Origin: Roseivirga sp.
GTDB lineage: Bacteria > Bacteroidota > Bacteroidia > Cytophagales > Cyclobacteriaceae
Length of the DNA stretch: 64,000 bases
Direction: 5' to 3'
Assembly (NCBI GenBank): GCA_021404565.1
Contig: JAAWWF010000004.1
Location: 186,001 to 250,000, forward strand
Shown: positions 1 to 7,658 of the stretch, piece after piece
Layout of the letters: each line of letters opens with the position of its first letter
Numbering within the stretch: position 1 is the first letter of the stretch
Program-made: the position numbers and the translations under genes
Notes under the pieces: generated by a model
Seen by the model: only the letters and a program-made list of their open reading frames with translations
Database searches by the model: none
What the model was told of the DNA's origin: nothing

Positions 1-402
1 TTTTAACAATGCCCAGAAGTACGGTCATAGAGAAAACTTTGATGGCAACAGGCTCTTCTATAGAAGTAAGGTAATTGAAGCACAACTCGGCAAGATCCCC
101 CCAATGTGCTTCAGGCACTTCAATTTCCTGCAAAAACCTTAAAGTATTACGTTTGGAGGCATCATGGATGTCTGGTTTTTTCAGGTTCTCCACCATTTCC
201 GGCAGGTAGGGCATCACTATTTCGGGGTGGAGTCTCGAAACATCGCCTACCACCCAGGCAGCTCTTTGGATCACTCTATACTCGTCATATAAGAATAATT
301 TCATCAGCTTGTCAAACCGTTCACGGTCTGAACCAATATAATTGGCGATAAGAGTCGTATTTTCTTTGGAGTGGGTCGTTAACAATTGTTTTCTCAGGTC
401 CA
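1..402 (-). pseudogene. HEAT-like hypothetical protein, frameshifted and cut by the window edge
   Basis: Reading the minus strand from the ATG at 402-400 gives about 14 residues starting MDLRKQLL, then the frame runs into a stop. From position 361 leftwards a second frame (codons starting at 361, 358 and so on) stays open to the window edge and gives a helical protein with segments such as RVIQRAAWVVG, HDASKRNTLRFL and EPVAIKVFSM. These resemble, from memory, a family of short HEAT-like Bacteroidota proteins that begin exactly like the first segment. One missing T in the T run at 360-362 would join the two frames. It is therefore a recent pseudogene or a homopolymer sequencing error. The C-terminus lies outside the window. 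Function unknown. Confidence 0.6.
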
Positions 403-460
403 TCTTATTACAAATAAAGGAAATTTAGCATCTTTAAACCCGGTCAAAAACCGGTCGTCC

Positions 461-949
461 ATGGATATTGTCTTAATCATTTTAGGGTTGATTTGTGTAA
501 TAGTAGGAATACTCGGTTGTTTCCTGCCCATTATTCCCGGCCCACCCATTAGTTTTTTAGCCCTGATGCTCGTCCACTGGACAGAAAGGGTAGACCTTGA
601 CTCGAATACGCTTTGGCTTTGGGGATTTATCATGGCGGCTGTTACCGCATTGGATTATGTGGTGCCCGTGTATGGCACCAAGAAGTTTGGAGGCACTAAA
701 CGCGGGGTTTGGGGCAGTACCATCGGGCTGGTCGTAGGGCTGTTTTTCTTTCCACCATTGGGTATTATCATAGGCCCTTTTGCCGGGGCTTTTCTGGGTG
801 AGATGAGTGCCAGTCCTGATACAAAGAAGGCCCTGAGGTCTGCGTTTGGCTCATTTTTGGGCTTTTTGGTAGGTACACTGCTCAAGCTGATTGCTTCAGG
901 GTGGATGGCCTGGATTTTCTTTTCTGAGGCATGGGGAATCATTACCTGA
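461..949 (+). CDS. DUF456 family membrane protein
   Basis: A 162-residue integral membrane protein. The first 40 residues (MDIVLIILGLICVIVG then LPIIPGPPISFLA) form a helix pair joined by the proline-glycine loop typical of DUF456. Glycine-rich membrane segments follow (GSTIGLVVGLFFFPPLG, GPFAGAFLGEM, FLGFLVGTLLKLIASGWMAW). Length and layout match the family, whose role is unknown. The ATG at 461 is preferred over an upstream TTG at 386 because it places the first membrane helix at the N-terminus. The next gene begins 4 bases after the stop if its TTG start is used, so the two are probably co-transcribed. Confidence 0.85.
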   Translation: MDIVLIILGLICVIVGILGCFLPIIPGPPISFLALMLVHWTERVDLDSNTLWLWGFIMAAVTALDYVVPVYGTKKFGGTKRGVWGSTIGLVVGLFFFPPLGIIIGPFAGAFLGEMSASPDTKKALRSAFGSFLGFLVGTLLKLIASGWMAWIFFSEAWGIIT

Positions 950-953
950 AGCT

Positions 954-2633
954 TTGATCAGGCGCCTCCTCTATATCCTCTCTATAAGCTGGTGCCTGCC
1001 CCTGGCTGCACAAAACGATGTAGATAGCCTAAAGTACATTCTGGATAATTACAAGTCAGTCGATACGGTCCGGGTCAACCTGCTCAATCAGATTGGTTAT
1101 GAATACTGGATCATCGATCCGTTGAAATCTGACGAATACGGAAATCAGGCACTTACACTTGCCCGCAGGCTTGCATTTACACCGGGGGAAGCCTTTGCAC
1201 ACAGGGTTATCGGGGTAGCGCATTGGACACGCGGCAATTATGAGTTAGGCCTTATTGCACTGTTAAAGTCTCTGAATCTTTACAAAGAGCTTGGTGATCG
1301 ACTGGGAGAGGCCAATTGCAATCTGAATATTGGTCTTATCTACAGCGATCAAACCAACTATGACCGGGCATTGGGATATTTTATGGAGGCGATTTCGCTT
1401 TTTGAACCCCTGGACAGGAGTGACAGAATAGCAACCAGTTATAATAAGGTAGGAGAACTGCTTACTTATCAAGAGAAATATACACAGGCATATGATTACC
1501 TGATTAAGGCCCTCAATATCCACCAGGGAAACGGATTTGACTATGGTATTTCCGAATCCAATAACAGGTTGGGGCAGCTCTTTATACGGCAGGGTGAGTT
1601 TGATCGTGGTTTGGTTTACCTGTTTAATTCATTGGAAATCAGCAAAAAGATCAACGACCAGGAGGGAATAGCCCGTGATTATGAGAACATAGGAAACGCT
1701 TACCTGCATAAAAAGAATTTCAGTGAAGCAGAAAAGTACCTGAGCCAGGGAGAGCAAACAGCAAAGGAATTTGGCTCGAAGCGCTGGCTCAGAGATATTT
1801 ATCAGGACTTTAAACACTTATCACTTTCTCGAGGGCAGTTGCAGGAGGCCTTGCGCTATTCAGATCTCTATATGACGATGAAAGACAGCCTCTTTAATGA
1901 GCAAATGGCCAACAGGATTGCGGAGCTGGAAAAGCGCAGTGAAATTGCCGTTAAGGAAAAAGAGCTGGAAGCAATAAAGCAGGAGAGGCAACTGCTGGAA
2001 GAAAAGGACAATCTTAACAATACCCTTAATGTCGTATTTGTGGTAGCCATTCTCTTATTGGCCATTTCTGCCTACCTGGTAATCAACCGGCAGCGTCTGA
2101 AGATTAGAAAGGACAAGGACCTTTTTGAATCCAAACAGGCGCTTTCCAAGGCTGAATTGGCGAATTCACAATTGAGGCAAGCCGAACTCCGACAGGAACT
2201 GGAGTTTAAGAACAAGGAACTCACTTCCTACACGATCAACTTCATCAGGAAAAACGAAGTGATGGAAGAGTTGAAACTGTCTATTCAGGCCATCAAAGCC
2301 GCTGCAGACAGTGAGACGGCCAATAAACTGAACAAGCTGAGCCATACAGTAGATAATGCCCTGGACGTAGACAAAGACTGGGAGGATTTTAAGCTGTACT
2401 TTGAGAATGTCCATAAGGACTTTTTCAGAAACCTTAAGCAGAAATATCCCGAACTGGGCAATAGTGAACTAAAGCTTTGTGCCCTGCTGAAGCTCAACCT
2501 GAACATGAAGGAAACCGCAGCCATCATGGGTATTTCTCCCGAGAGTGTGAAGACCGCCAGGTATCGATTGAGAAAAAAAATGAACCTTAAAAAGGAAGAT
2601 TCCCTGACAGATTTTGTCATGTCAATTTCCTGA
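954..2633 (+). CDS. TPR sensor-regulator with C-terminal LuxR-like HTH
   Basis: About 559 residues. A signal peptide (IRRLLYILSISWCLPLAAQ) is followed by tetratricopeptide repeats over roughly residues 60-310 (for example ANCNLNIGLIYSDQTNYDRA and IARDYENIGNAYLHKKNFSE). Next come a charged coiled coil, one membrane helix near residue 360 (VVFVVAILLLAISAYLVI), a second coiled coil and a C-terminal helix-turn-helix (LNMKETAAIMGISPESVKTARYR broken here into MKETAAIMGIS and ESVKTARYRLRKKM). This is a known Bacteroidota architecture in which a periplasmic TPR domain is linked through the membrane to a cytoplasmic DNA-binding domain. The ligand and target are unknown. The TTG at 954 puts the signal peptide at the N-terminus. 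The other TTG at 891 would add 21 residues overlapping the upstream gene. Confidence 0.8.
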   Translation: MIRRLLYILSISWCLPLAAQNDVDSLKYILDNYKSVDTVRVNLLNQIGYEYWIIDPLKSDEYGNQALTLARRLAFTPGEAFAHRVIGVAHWTRGNYELGLIALLKSLNLYKELGDRLGEANCNLNIGLIYSDQTNYDRALGYFMEAISLFEPLDRSDRIATSYNKVGELLTYQEKYTQAYDYLIKALNIHQGNGFDYGISESNNRLGQLFIRQGEFDRGLVYLFNSLEISKKINDQEGIARDYENIGNAYLHKKNFSEAEKYLSQGEQTAKEFGSKRWLRDIYQDFKHLSLSRGQLQEALRYSDLYMTMKDSLFNEQMANRIAELEKRSEIAVKEKELEAIKQERQLLEEKDNLNNTLNVVFVVAILLLAISAYLVINRQRLKIRKDKDLFESKQALSKAELANSQLRQAELRQELEFKNKELTSYTINFIRKNEVMEELKLSIQAIKAAADSETANKLNKLSHTVDNALDVDKDWEDFKLYFENVHKDFFRNLKQKYPELGNSELKLCALLKLNLNMKETAAIMGISPESVKTARYRLRKKMNLKKEDSLTDFVMSIS

Positions 2634-2764
2634 TACCTCCATGTCTACCAAGCTTATCTCAAAATAAGCCTTATTTTAGCATAGGCGATGTTTTTTGCCA
2701 TCCTGTTCACCTATTGTTAACCTGTTTCAGAACACTGTCAACCTTTGGTATTCCAAAAGAATGA

Positions 2765-2793
2765 TTGTCTCTGCTAAGCCTTTTCTACTTTTG
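2765..2793 (+). promoter_or_regulatory. Bacteroidota-type promoter of the 2867-6300 operon
   Basis: TTG at 2765-2767 is followed after 18 bases by TACTTTTG at 2786-2793. This fits the -33 TTG and -7 TAnnTTTG pattern of the Bacteroidota housekeeping sigma factor. It lies about 74 bases before the first ATG of the operon. No transcript evidence is available here. Confidence 0.55.
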
Positions 2794-2866
2794 AATTGTC
2801 TGAAGGACGCAGCCTTTTTGAAAAGAGCTGTGTATGGTGGGTAACTCAAATATTAATCTTGACACT

Positions 2867-3661
2867 ATGAAACTTATAAAATCTGTTCTGGTCCTCTTCT
2901 TACTCATCGTGGTTATGTGGAGATGTACCTCCGAACAGGAGCCTATTCCGGATGATTGTATTGCCAATGGCGTTCTTCTGGTACTGGACACAAAAACTGA
3001 TGCCAATTGTGGACAGACAGATGGTAGCATTATAGTAAATGCGACCGGTGCCGGTGGGAGTTTCACCTATACGGTGAATGGTCAGTCTGCCGCAGCTAAT
3101 GGTACTTTCCAGAACCTGGCTGCCGGATCTTATGTAATTGTAGCCACAGAGGCAGGAGGTTGTACCGCTGAGCTAACTGTGGAGGTACTCAACGCTGATG
3201 GGGTGAATGCCACCATAGAAACCAGTGTAAGTAACTGTGACAGCCCAACAGGTAGCATTACAGTAAGCGCAACCGGAGGAGCAACGCCTTATGAGTATAA
3301 GCTGGATGATGGTTCCTTTGGAAGCTCAGCCACCTTCAATACAGTTGCTGCGGGAGACTATGCGGTAACGGTAAAAGACGCCAGTGGCTGTGAAGTAACC
3401 TTGCAGGCCCAGGTAAAATCAGATGTGACTTTTAGCCAGGTCAACGACATCATACAGACCAATTGTGCCGTATCAGGCTGCCATGCTGGTAATCAGGCTC
3501 CGGATTTCAGAGTGAGCACGAATATCACGGGTAGCGCTAACAGAATTCAGATCAGAACCGGTGCCAAAACGATGCCGCCTCCATCGAGCGGGCGAAGTCT
3601 TACCGATGCTGAGATTGCAAAAATTGCTTGTTGGGTAGCCGATGGTGCTGCTGGAAGCTAA
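2867..3661 (+). CDS. Lipoprotein with SprB-like repeats and a C-terminal cytochrome c-like domain
   Basis: About 264 residues. The N-terminus (MKLIKSVLVLFLLIVVMWRC) looks like a lipoprotein signal with an imperfect lipobox. Two repeats of about 75 residues follow (NCGQTDGSIIVNATGAGG and NCDSPTGSITVSATGG), each with the Gly/Thr-rich pattern of SprB-type adhesin repeats. The C-terminal ~65 residues contain CAVSGCH, a C-x4-CH haem-attachment-like motif, then KTMPPPSSG with a possible axial Met. The end (LTDAEIAKIACWVADGA) matches the last helix of small c-type cytochromes. It is likely anchored in the outer envelope and redox-active, although C-x4-CH rather than CxxCH leaves covalent haem uncertain. 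The ATG at 2867 is preferred over 2834 because of the signal peptide. First gene of the operon. Confidence 0.7.
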   Translation: MKLIKSVLVLFLLIVVMWRCTSEQEPIPDDCIANGVLLVLDTKTDANCGQTDGSIIVNATGAGGSFTYTVNGQSAAANGTFQNLAAGSYVIVATEAGGCTAELTVEVLNADGVNATIETSVSNCDSPTGSITVSATGGATPYEYKLDDGSFGSSATFNTVAAGDYAVTVKDASGCEVTLQAQVKSDVTFSQVNDIIQTNCAVSGCHAGNQAPDFRVSTNITGSANRIQIRTGAKTMPPPSSGRSLTDAEIAKIACWVADGAAGS

Positions 3662-3676
3662 TTAAACTATATAACT

Positions 3677-4102
3677 ATGAATAAGAAAAGACTTTTATTA
3701 ATCGCTGTGGTCATTGCCGGCATAGCAGGTTATTTTGTCTGGGCTAATTTTTTGAAAACGGCCCCCTCTATGTCAAGGCTCGATGCCGATTATAGAGTGA
3801 ATGCAGTAGAATTTTATGCTGAATTTGATGAGAGCGAAGAAGCTGCTAACGTCAAGTATCAGAACAAGATTGTCGAGATAGTAGGAGAGGTAGAAGGCTT
3901 AGACGTATCTGAGGGCAGTTTGCCAGTAATTACACTGAAAACTGAGGGCTTTGGTACCGTTAAGTGTACCATGGAATCTCAGCTTTCGAGTGATGAACTG
4001 AATGACATCCAACTCAATTCCAGCCTGGTGATCAGGGGAGAAGTTCAGGGCATGCTTCTTGATGTACTGGTTGGTCGATCCATTGTAATTGAACCTTCCT
4101 GA
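3677..4102 (+). CDS. tRNA_anti-like OB-fold envelope protein
   Basis: 141 residues. An N-terminal membrane anchor (LLLIAVVIAGIAGYFVW) is followed by a single small domain. VNAVEFYAEFDESEEAANVKY and then NKIVEIVGEV and SSLVIRGEVQGMLLDVLVGRS are characteristic of the tRNA_anti-like OB-fold family in Bacteroidota. Despite the family name there is no evidence for tRNA binding, and the anchor places it in the periplasm or membrane. It starts 15 bases after the cytochrome-like lipoprotein and 27 bases before the YceI gene, so it belongs to the same operon. Role unknown. Confidence 0.75.
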   Translation: MNKKRLLLIAVVIAGIAGYFVWANFLKTAPSMSRLDADYRVNAVEFYAEFDESEEAANVKYQNKIVEIVGEVEGLDVSEGSLPVITLKTEGFGTVKCTMESQLSSDELNDIQLNSSLVIRGEVQGMLLDVLVGRSIVIEPS

Positions 4103-4129
4103 TTTTTAAAACCAAAACGAATCAAAAAA

Positions 4130-4693
4130 ATGAAACCAATGAAAATATTTTTAGTACTCGCTTTAAGCCTGAGCTTTCTCTCTGTAAATGCCCAGGACCG
4201 TTACCTAACCCGCTCAGGGCACATCAAGTTTTTCTCAACTGCACCGCTTGAAGATATCGAAGCAAATAATTACAAGGTGCTGTGCATAGTAGATCTGAGC
4301 AAGGGACAAATCGCAGCTGATATGCTTATCAAGGCATTTGAATTTGAAAAGAAACTGATGCAGGAGCACTTCAATGAGAACTACATGGAATCAGGGAAAT
4401 ACCCCAAGTCTACCTTTAAAGGCAATTTTGAGGTGCCTGCCGGACTGAAGTCGATGACTGATGGAACCTATGAGCTGGCGGTTGATGGAGAACTTTCCGT
4501 GCATGGAGTGAAGAAACCTCTGAGTACTACAGCCACTTTGACGGTCGCGGGAGGTAAGCTCACCGGAGCTGTGAAGTTTGGTGTTAAGGTCAAAGATCAC
4601 AAGATTAAAATTCCCAAGGTAGTGGTGAGAAACATCGCTGAAGAGGTAGAAGTTACTGGCGAGTTTGAATTCGAACCTTATAAAAAGGGATAA
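4130..4693 (+). CDS. YceI family periplasmic protein
   Basis: 187 residues with a cleavable signal peptide (KIFLVLALSLSFLSVNAQ). The mature protein shows the YceI lipocalin-like barrel: YLTRSGHIKFFSTAPLEDI at the start, FEKKLMQEHFNENYMES in the middle, then KYPKSTFKG and DGELSVHGVKKPLS. These correspond to the conserved F-x-f-x-N-x-Y-m-e-s-x-k-y-P segment. YceI proteins bind isoprenoid or other amphiphilic molecules, and in Bacteroidota they often sit beside cytochromes and DUF5777 barrels, as here. A second ATG at 4139 is an equally possible start. The spacing of 5 bases to the next gene supports co-translation. Confidence 0.88.
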   Translation: MKPMKIFLVLALSLSFLSVNAQDRYLTRSGHIKFFSTAPLEDIEANNYKVLCIVDLSKGQIAADMLIKAFEFEKKLMQEHFNENYMESGKYPKSTFKGNFEVPAGLKSMTDGTYELAVDGELSVHGVKKPLSTTATLTVAGGKLTGAVKFGVKVKDHKIKIPKVVVRNIAEEVEVTGEFEFEPYKKG

Positions 4694-4698
4694 GGAAG

Positions 4699-5556
4699 AT
4701 GAAGAAAGTTCTGATCCTATTGAGCCTGACCTTTATTTGTGCATTCCAGGCCACAGCGCAAGATGATCTGCTGGATTTGCTGGATGCCGAGCAGGAAGAG
4801 CCTGAGTCCTTTGTTGAAGCAACATTTAAAGGACAAAGACTGATCAATGGCCATACCGTGCAGACCCGGAAAAAGAGTGAGCTTGAGTTTGTCATCTCAC
4901 ACCGGTTCGGGCGCATTAACCAGGGAATAGATGAATTTTTTGGCCTTGACGGGGCCAACATTCGCTTTTCTCTGGAGCACGGTATCAACGATCGCTTAAC
5001 GGCTGCCATTGGCCGAAACTCATTCCAAAAGGTGTATGATGGCTTTCTGAAGTATAAGCTGATGAAGCAGAAAAGTGGGGGAGGCAATCCTGTGACCATG
5101 ACCTGGTTCAGTAGCCTTGCTATCAGAACGCTTGATAATCCTGCATTCGAAACAGATGACTTTAATTCAAAGGTATCTTATACCCATCAGATGCTGATTG
5201 CCCGTAAAATGAATGAAACTTTGTCCTTACAGCTTACCCCCACCTATATCCATAGAAATAAGGTGCTCGAGAATCAGGAGAATGATATCGTAGCACTTGG
5301 TTTTGGCGGACGGTACAAGCTATCCAGCAGGGTTTCTCTCAATGCGGAGTACTTCTATCGCCTGACAGATGAACTCAACGATAACTTCAAGGATGCACTG
5401 GGAATTGGTATTGAAATTGAGACAGGGGGGCATGTTTTTCACCTGAACTTCACCAATGCGCGATCTATGGCTGAAAGGGCATTTATTACTGAGACAGATG
5501 GTGATTTCTTTGGTGGGGATATCCACTTCGGATTCAATATCTCCAGAACCTTCTGA
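4699..5556 (+). CDS. DUF5777 family beta-barrel protein
   Basis: 285 residues with a signal peptide (VLILLSLTFICAFQATAQ). The mature part alternates short polar turns with amphipathic strands (ELEFVISHRFGRINQG, RFSLEHGINDRLTAAIGR, LSLQLTPTYIHRNKV, VSLNAEYFYRLTDELND). It ends with a phenylalanine after FNISRTF, the usual C-terminal signal of outer-membrane barrels. The pattern fits DUF5777. The gene follows YceI by 5 bases with a GGAAG sequence directly before the ATG. Its substrate is unknown. With the cytochrome-like and YceI proteins it suggests an envelope redox or lipid-handling unit. Confidence 0.8.
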   Translation: MKKVLILLSLTFICAFQATAQDDLLDLLDAEQEEPESFVEATFKGQRLINGHTVQTRKKSELEFVISHRFGRINQGIDEFFGLDGANIRFSLEHGINDRLTAAIGRNSFQKVYDGFLKYKLMKQKSGGGNPVTMTWFSSLAIRTLDNPAFETDDFNSKVSYTHQMLIARKMNETLSLQLTPTYIHRNKVLENQENDIVALGFGGRYKLSSRVSLNAEYFYRLTDELNDNFKDALGIGIEIETGGHVFHLNFTNARSMAERAFITETDGDFFGGDIHFGFNISRTF

Positions 5557-5578
5557 TAAAAAACAGGAGATTTCTGAC

Positions 5579-5647
5579 ATGAAAAGGTCTGAAATAACCT
5601 GGATTGGTATTTTCGTGGCAGTAATAGTCTTAATATTACTGCCATGA
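5579..5647 (+). CDS. Putative 22-residue membrane peptide
   Basis: A 23-codon frame starting MKRSEITWIG and ending in a hydrophobic run (IFVAVIVLILLP) would give a single-pass membrane peptide. AGGAGA at 5565-5570 lies 8 bases before the ATG, an unusually good Shine-Dalgarno match for this genome. The stop codon overlaps the ATG of the next gene as ATGA at 5644-5647, the arrangement expected for translational coupling. I do not recognise the sequence. It could be a real small protein or a leader used to couple the downstream gene. Confidence 0.45.
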   Translation: MKRSEITWIGIFVAVIVLILLP

Positions 5648-6300
5648 AAATCCTTTTGCTTGGAGCTACTGGAAGAACCGGAAGCCATATATTGACTGAA
5701 GCCTTAAAAAGAGGTTATGAAGTACATGCCCTGGTGAGAGATCCCTCAAAGGTAAAGATACAAAGCATTGGCCTGGTGCTGTTTACTGGGAATCCGGAAA
5801 ACAGAATGGCTCTTGCTAAAGCCATTGAGGGCTGTGATGCAGTTGTAAGTGCCCTGAATATTTCCAGAGTCTCAGATTTTCCCTGGGCCAGACTGAGAAC
5901 CCCGGTAGATTTTCTTGAAAACATGCTCACACATCTGATTGAACTCATGAGTGATGAGCAGATTAAGAGACTGGTACTGACCAGTGCCTGGGGAGTCGGA
6001 GACAGCAGAAAGGAAATTCCAGGCTGGTTCAGATGGTTTATTGACAATTCTAACGTAGGGAAAGCCTACAGCCAGCATGAAATTCAGGAGAATCTACTTA
6101 GGAACAGCAACCTAGACTGGACCGCTGTAAGGCCTGTAGGATTGACGAATCGTAACAAAATCAAAGAGTTGGTGGTAAGTGAGCAGGGAAAACCCAGACC
6201 CCGTTTGACGATCAGCCGTAAACATACCGCCCAATTTATGCTTAACTGCCTTGAAGAGGCCTCATATATAAGAGCTACACCTGTGATATCAGAAAAGTAG
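5644..6300 (+). CDS. NAD(P)-binding oxidoreductase, atypical SDR type
   Basis: 218 residues. The N-terminus MKILLLGATGRTGSHIL carries the Rossmann GxxGxxG motif directly after the first strand. HALVRDPSKV closes the second strand in the form usual for NADP-preferring NmrA/BLVRB-like proteins. CDAVVSALNIS and KRLVLTSAWGVGDS follow as strands 4 and 5, and WTAVRPVGLTN is the conserved RP loop. Catalytic Tyr-xxx-Lys is not obvious, as usual in this subgroup. It may act on a small carbonyl or flavin substrate or as a redox sensor. Last gene of the operon, followed 25 bases later by a strong terminator. Confidence 0.85.
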   Translation: MKILLLGATGRTGSHILTEALKRGYEVHALVRDPSKVKIQSIGLVLFTGNPENRMALAKAIEGCDAVVSALNISRVSDFPWARLRTPVDFLENMLTHLIELMSDEQIKRLVLTSAWGVGDSRKEIPGWFRWFIDNSNVGKAYSQHEIQENLLRNSNLDWTAVRPVGLTNRNKIKELVVSEQGKPRPRLTISRKHTAQFMLNCLEEASYIRATPVISEK

Positions 6301-6325
6301 GATTAGCCTAACAGTAGTACAACCG

Positions 6326-6351
6326 CCCTGACATGATCATCAGGGTTTTTT
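6326..6351 (+). terminator. Intrinsic terminator of the 2867-6300 operon
   Basis: CCCTGA at 6326-6331 pairs with TCAGGG at 6340-6345 and is followed immediately by six T residues (6346-6351). It is well placed to end the envelope operon on the plus strand. Confidence 0.8.
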
Positions 6352-6451
6352 ATGTTTGAAAGACATAAAAGTAATGTAAGTGATTACCTGTTTCTCTGAC
6401 TTTGACTAATTTGGCCGGACCTTCGGTCTGGACCACGGGCTTTTTTGAAAT

Positions 6452-7498
6452 ATGCAGTTTAACCCCAATGAAATCGTTCAGCTTTTTGTCAGTGTTCAAA
6501 GCCTGCTTTTTGCGGTAATTCTGCTTACCGACAAGAACAAAAAGCGTAGGGTCAATTACTTTCTGGCGGCTTTTCTGCTCATGCTGGCCTTACAGATGGC
6601 CTTTATCCTCAGCGAGAAGTGGGTTCAAGACTACAGTTCCTTTGCTTCTTATCTCTGCATCTTTGGTTTTGCCTATGGTCCGCTTCTTTATTTTTACACG
6701 CTGAACCTGTCGTTTAATGACTTCAAACAGCGAAAAGCCCATTTACTGCATGCGCTTCCTTTTTTGATCATGCTGCTGAGCGGTCTTCTGGGCTTTGGCC
6801 TGTGCAACTACGGTTCCCTCTTGTACGTCAGTCTGATTGCCTATGTAAGTCTGAGTGTTCGTCATATTCTCAGCTATCGTAAACTTGTAAAGAATACTCA
6901 TTCCACCATTGACAGAATCAATTTATCCTGGCTACAGTGGACCATGATTATCTTCACGGTAATCTTACTCACAGATATTTATACGCACTTTTATAACGAG
7001 TTGGAACCAATTCCGGGAGTGTCCATTGTAAGCATTTCATTGCTGATTCTTATCAATGGTATGTTCTATAAAGGTCTGAAGCAGCCTCAGGTCTTTGAGG
7101 GGATTTCTCAGATGGAATCAACCCTGGTTTTGACTGATACCAGTTCTGAGGAGAACCCATTTCCCGAGGAGGCAAAACGTATCAAAGACTACTTCAAAGG
7201 GCATCAGCCTTATACAGATGCAGACCTTACCCTGGCACAGTTGGCAACGAAACTGGATATGCCTTCCAGGAGGCTTTCCGAAGTGATCAATCGCCATTTC
7301 CGACAGAATTTCATGGATTTCATCAACTCTCATCGTATCGAATACGCGACAGAGAGACTGAGAAATCCTCTGGACCCAAAGGAAACGATCATGGAGGTGA
7401 TGTATGATGTGGGCTTCAATTCAAAATCTTCCTTCAATACCATCTTCAAACAGAAGACCGGCAAGACTCCCTCAGAATATAAGCGTTCCATCCGATAA
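6452..7498 (+). CDS. AraC family regulator with multi-pass membrane N-terminus
   Basis: 348 residues. The N-terminal ~210 residues form about seven hydrophobic segments (LFVSVQSLLFAVILLTD, FLAAFLLMLALQMAF, LLHALPFLIMLLSGLLGFG and others). The C-terminal ~100 residues are a double helix-turn-helix AraC domain: LTLAQLATKLDMPSRRLSEVI, then TIMEVMYDVGFNSKSSFN and the family end FKQKTGKTPSEYKRS. Such proteins are thought to sense a membrane or extracellular signal and bind DNA directly from the membrane. Two homologues with the same layout lie at 16622 and 62772. Its leader contains a C(TTCG)G-capped hairpin at 6414-6430. A TlpA-like gene follows and is a plausible target. Confidence 0.88.
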   Translation: MQFNPNEIVQLFVSVQSLLFAVILLTDKNKKRRVNYFLAAFLLMLALQMAFILSEKWVQDYSSFASYLCIFGFAYGPLLYFYTLNLSFNDFKQRKAHLLHALPFLIMLLSGLLGFGLCNYGSLLYVSLIAYVSLSVRHILSYRKLVKNTHSTIDRINLSWLQWTMIIFTVILLTDIYTHFYNELEPIPGVSIVSISLLILINGMFYKGLKQPQVFEGISQMESTLVLTDTSSEENPFPEEAKRIKDYFKGHQPYTDADLTLAQLATKLDMPSRRLSEVINRHFRQNFMDFINSHRIEYATERLRNPLDPKETIMEVMYDVGFNSKSSFNTIFKQKTGKTPSEYKRSIR

Positions 7499-7530
7499 AC
7501 CGCTGTAGACTTTCTGGGTCTTACAGAACC

Positions 7531-7604
7531 GTTCGGATTTAAACATTCGGCTATTCGAACGCTTTTCACAGGCTCATAATAGGTTTGTATTCATGTATCC
7601 GAAC
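7531..7604. promoter_or_regulatory. Inverted TTCGGAT/ATCCGAA sites and TAnnTTTG element before the TlpA gene
   Basis: GTTCGGAT at 7531-7538 is mirrored by ATCCGAAC at 7597-7604, and a CGAACG at 7556-7561 matches CGTTCG at 7530-7535. A TAGGTTTG at 7580-7587 fits a Bacteroidota -7 element for the gene at 7659, although no clear -33 TTG is seen. The repeats could be an operator, possibly for the adjacent AraC protein. Confidence 0.35.
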
Positions 7605-7658
7605 TTTTGAAACCTTTGTAATGCCTTGTTTTGATCATTATTTAAACAAAGGACAAAA

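Noticed and set aside
106-351. Plus-strand frame of 81 codons at the left edge
   Set aside because: It lies antisense to the frameshifted HEAT-like gene, whose protein has family-like sequence; the plus-strand product shows no recognisable features.
891-953. Earlier TTG start for the TPR/HTH protein
   Set aside because: It would place 21 polar residues before the signal peptide and overlap the DUF456 gene; TTG at 954 fits better.
2661-2677. AAAATAAG-C-CTTATTTT palindrome as a terminator of the TPR/HTH gene
   Set aside because: The stem is A/T only and the spacer is one base, so a stable hairpin is doubtful; no T run follows.
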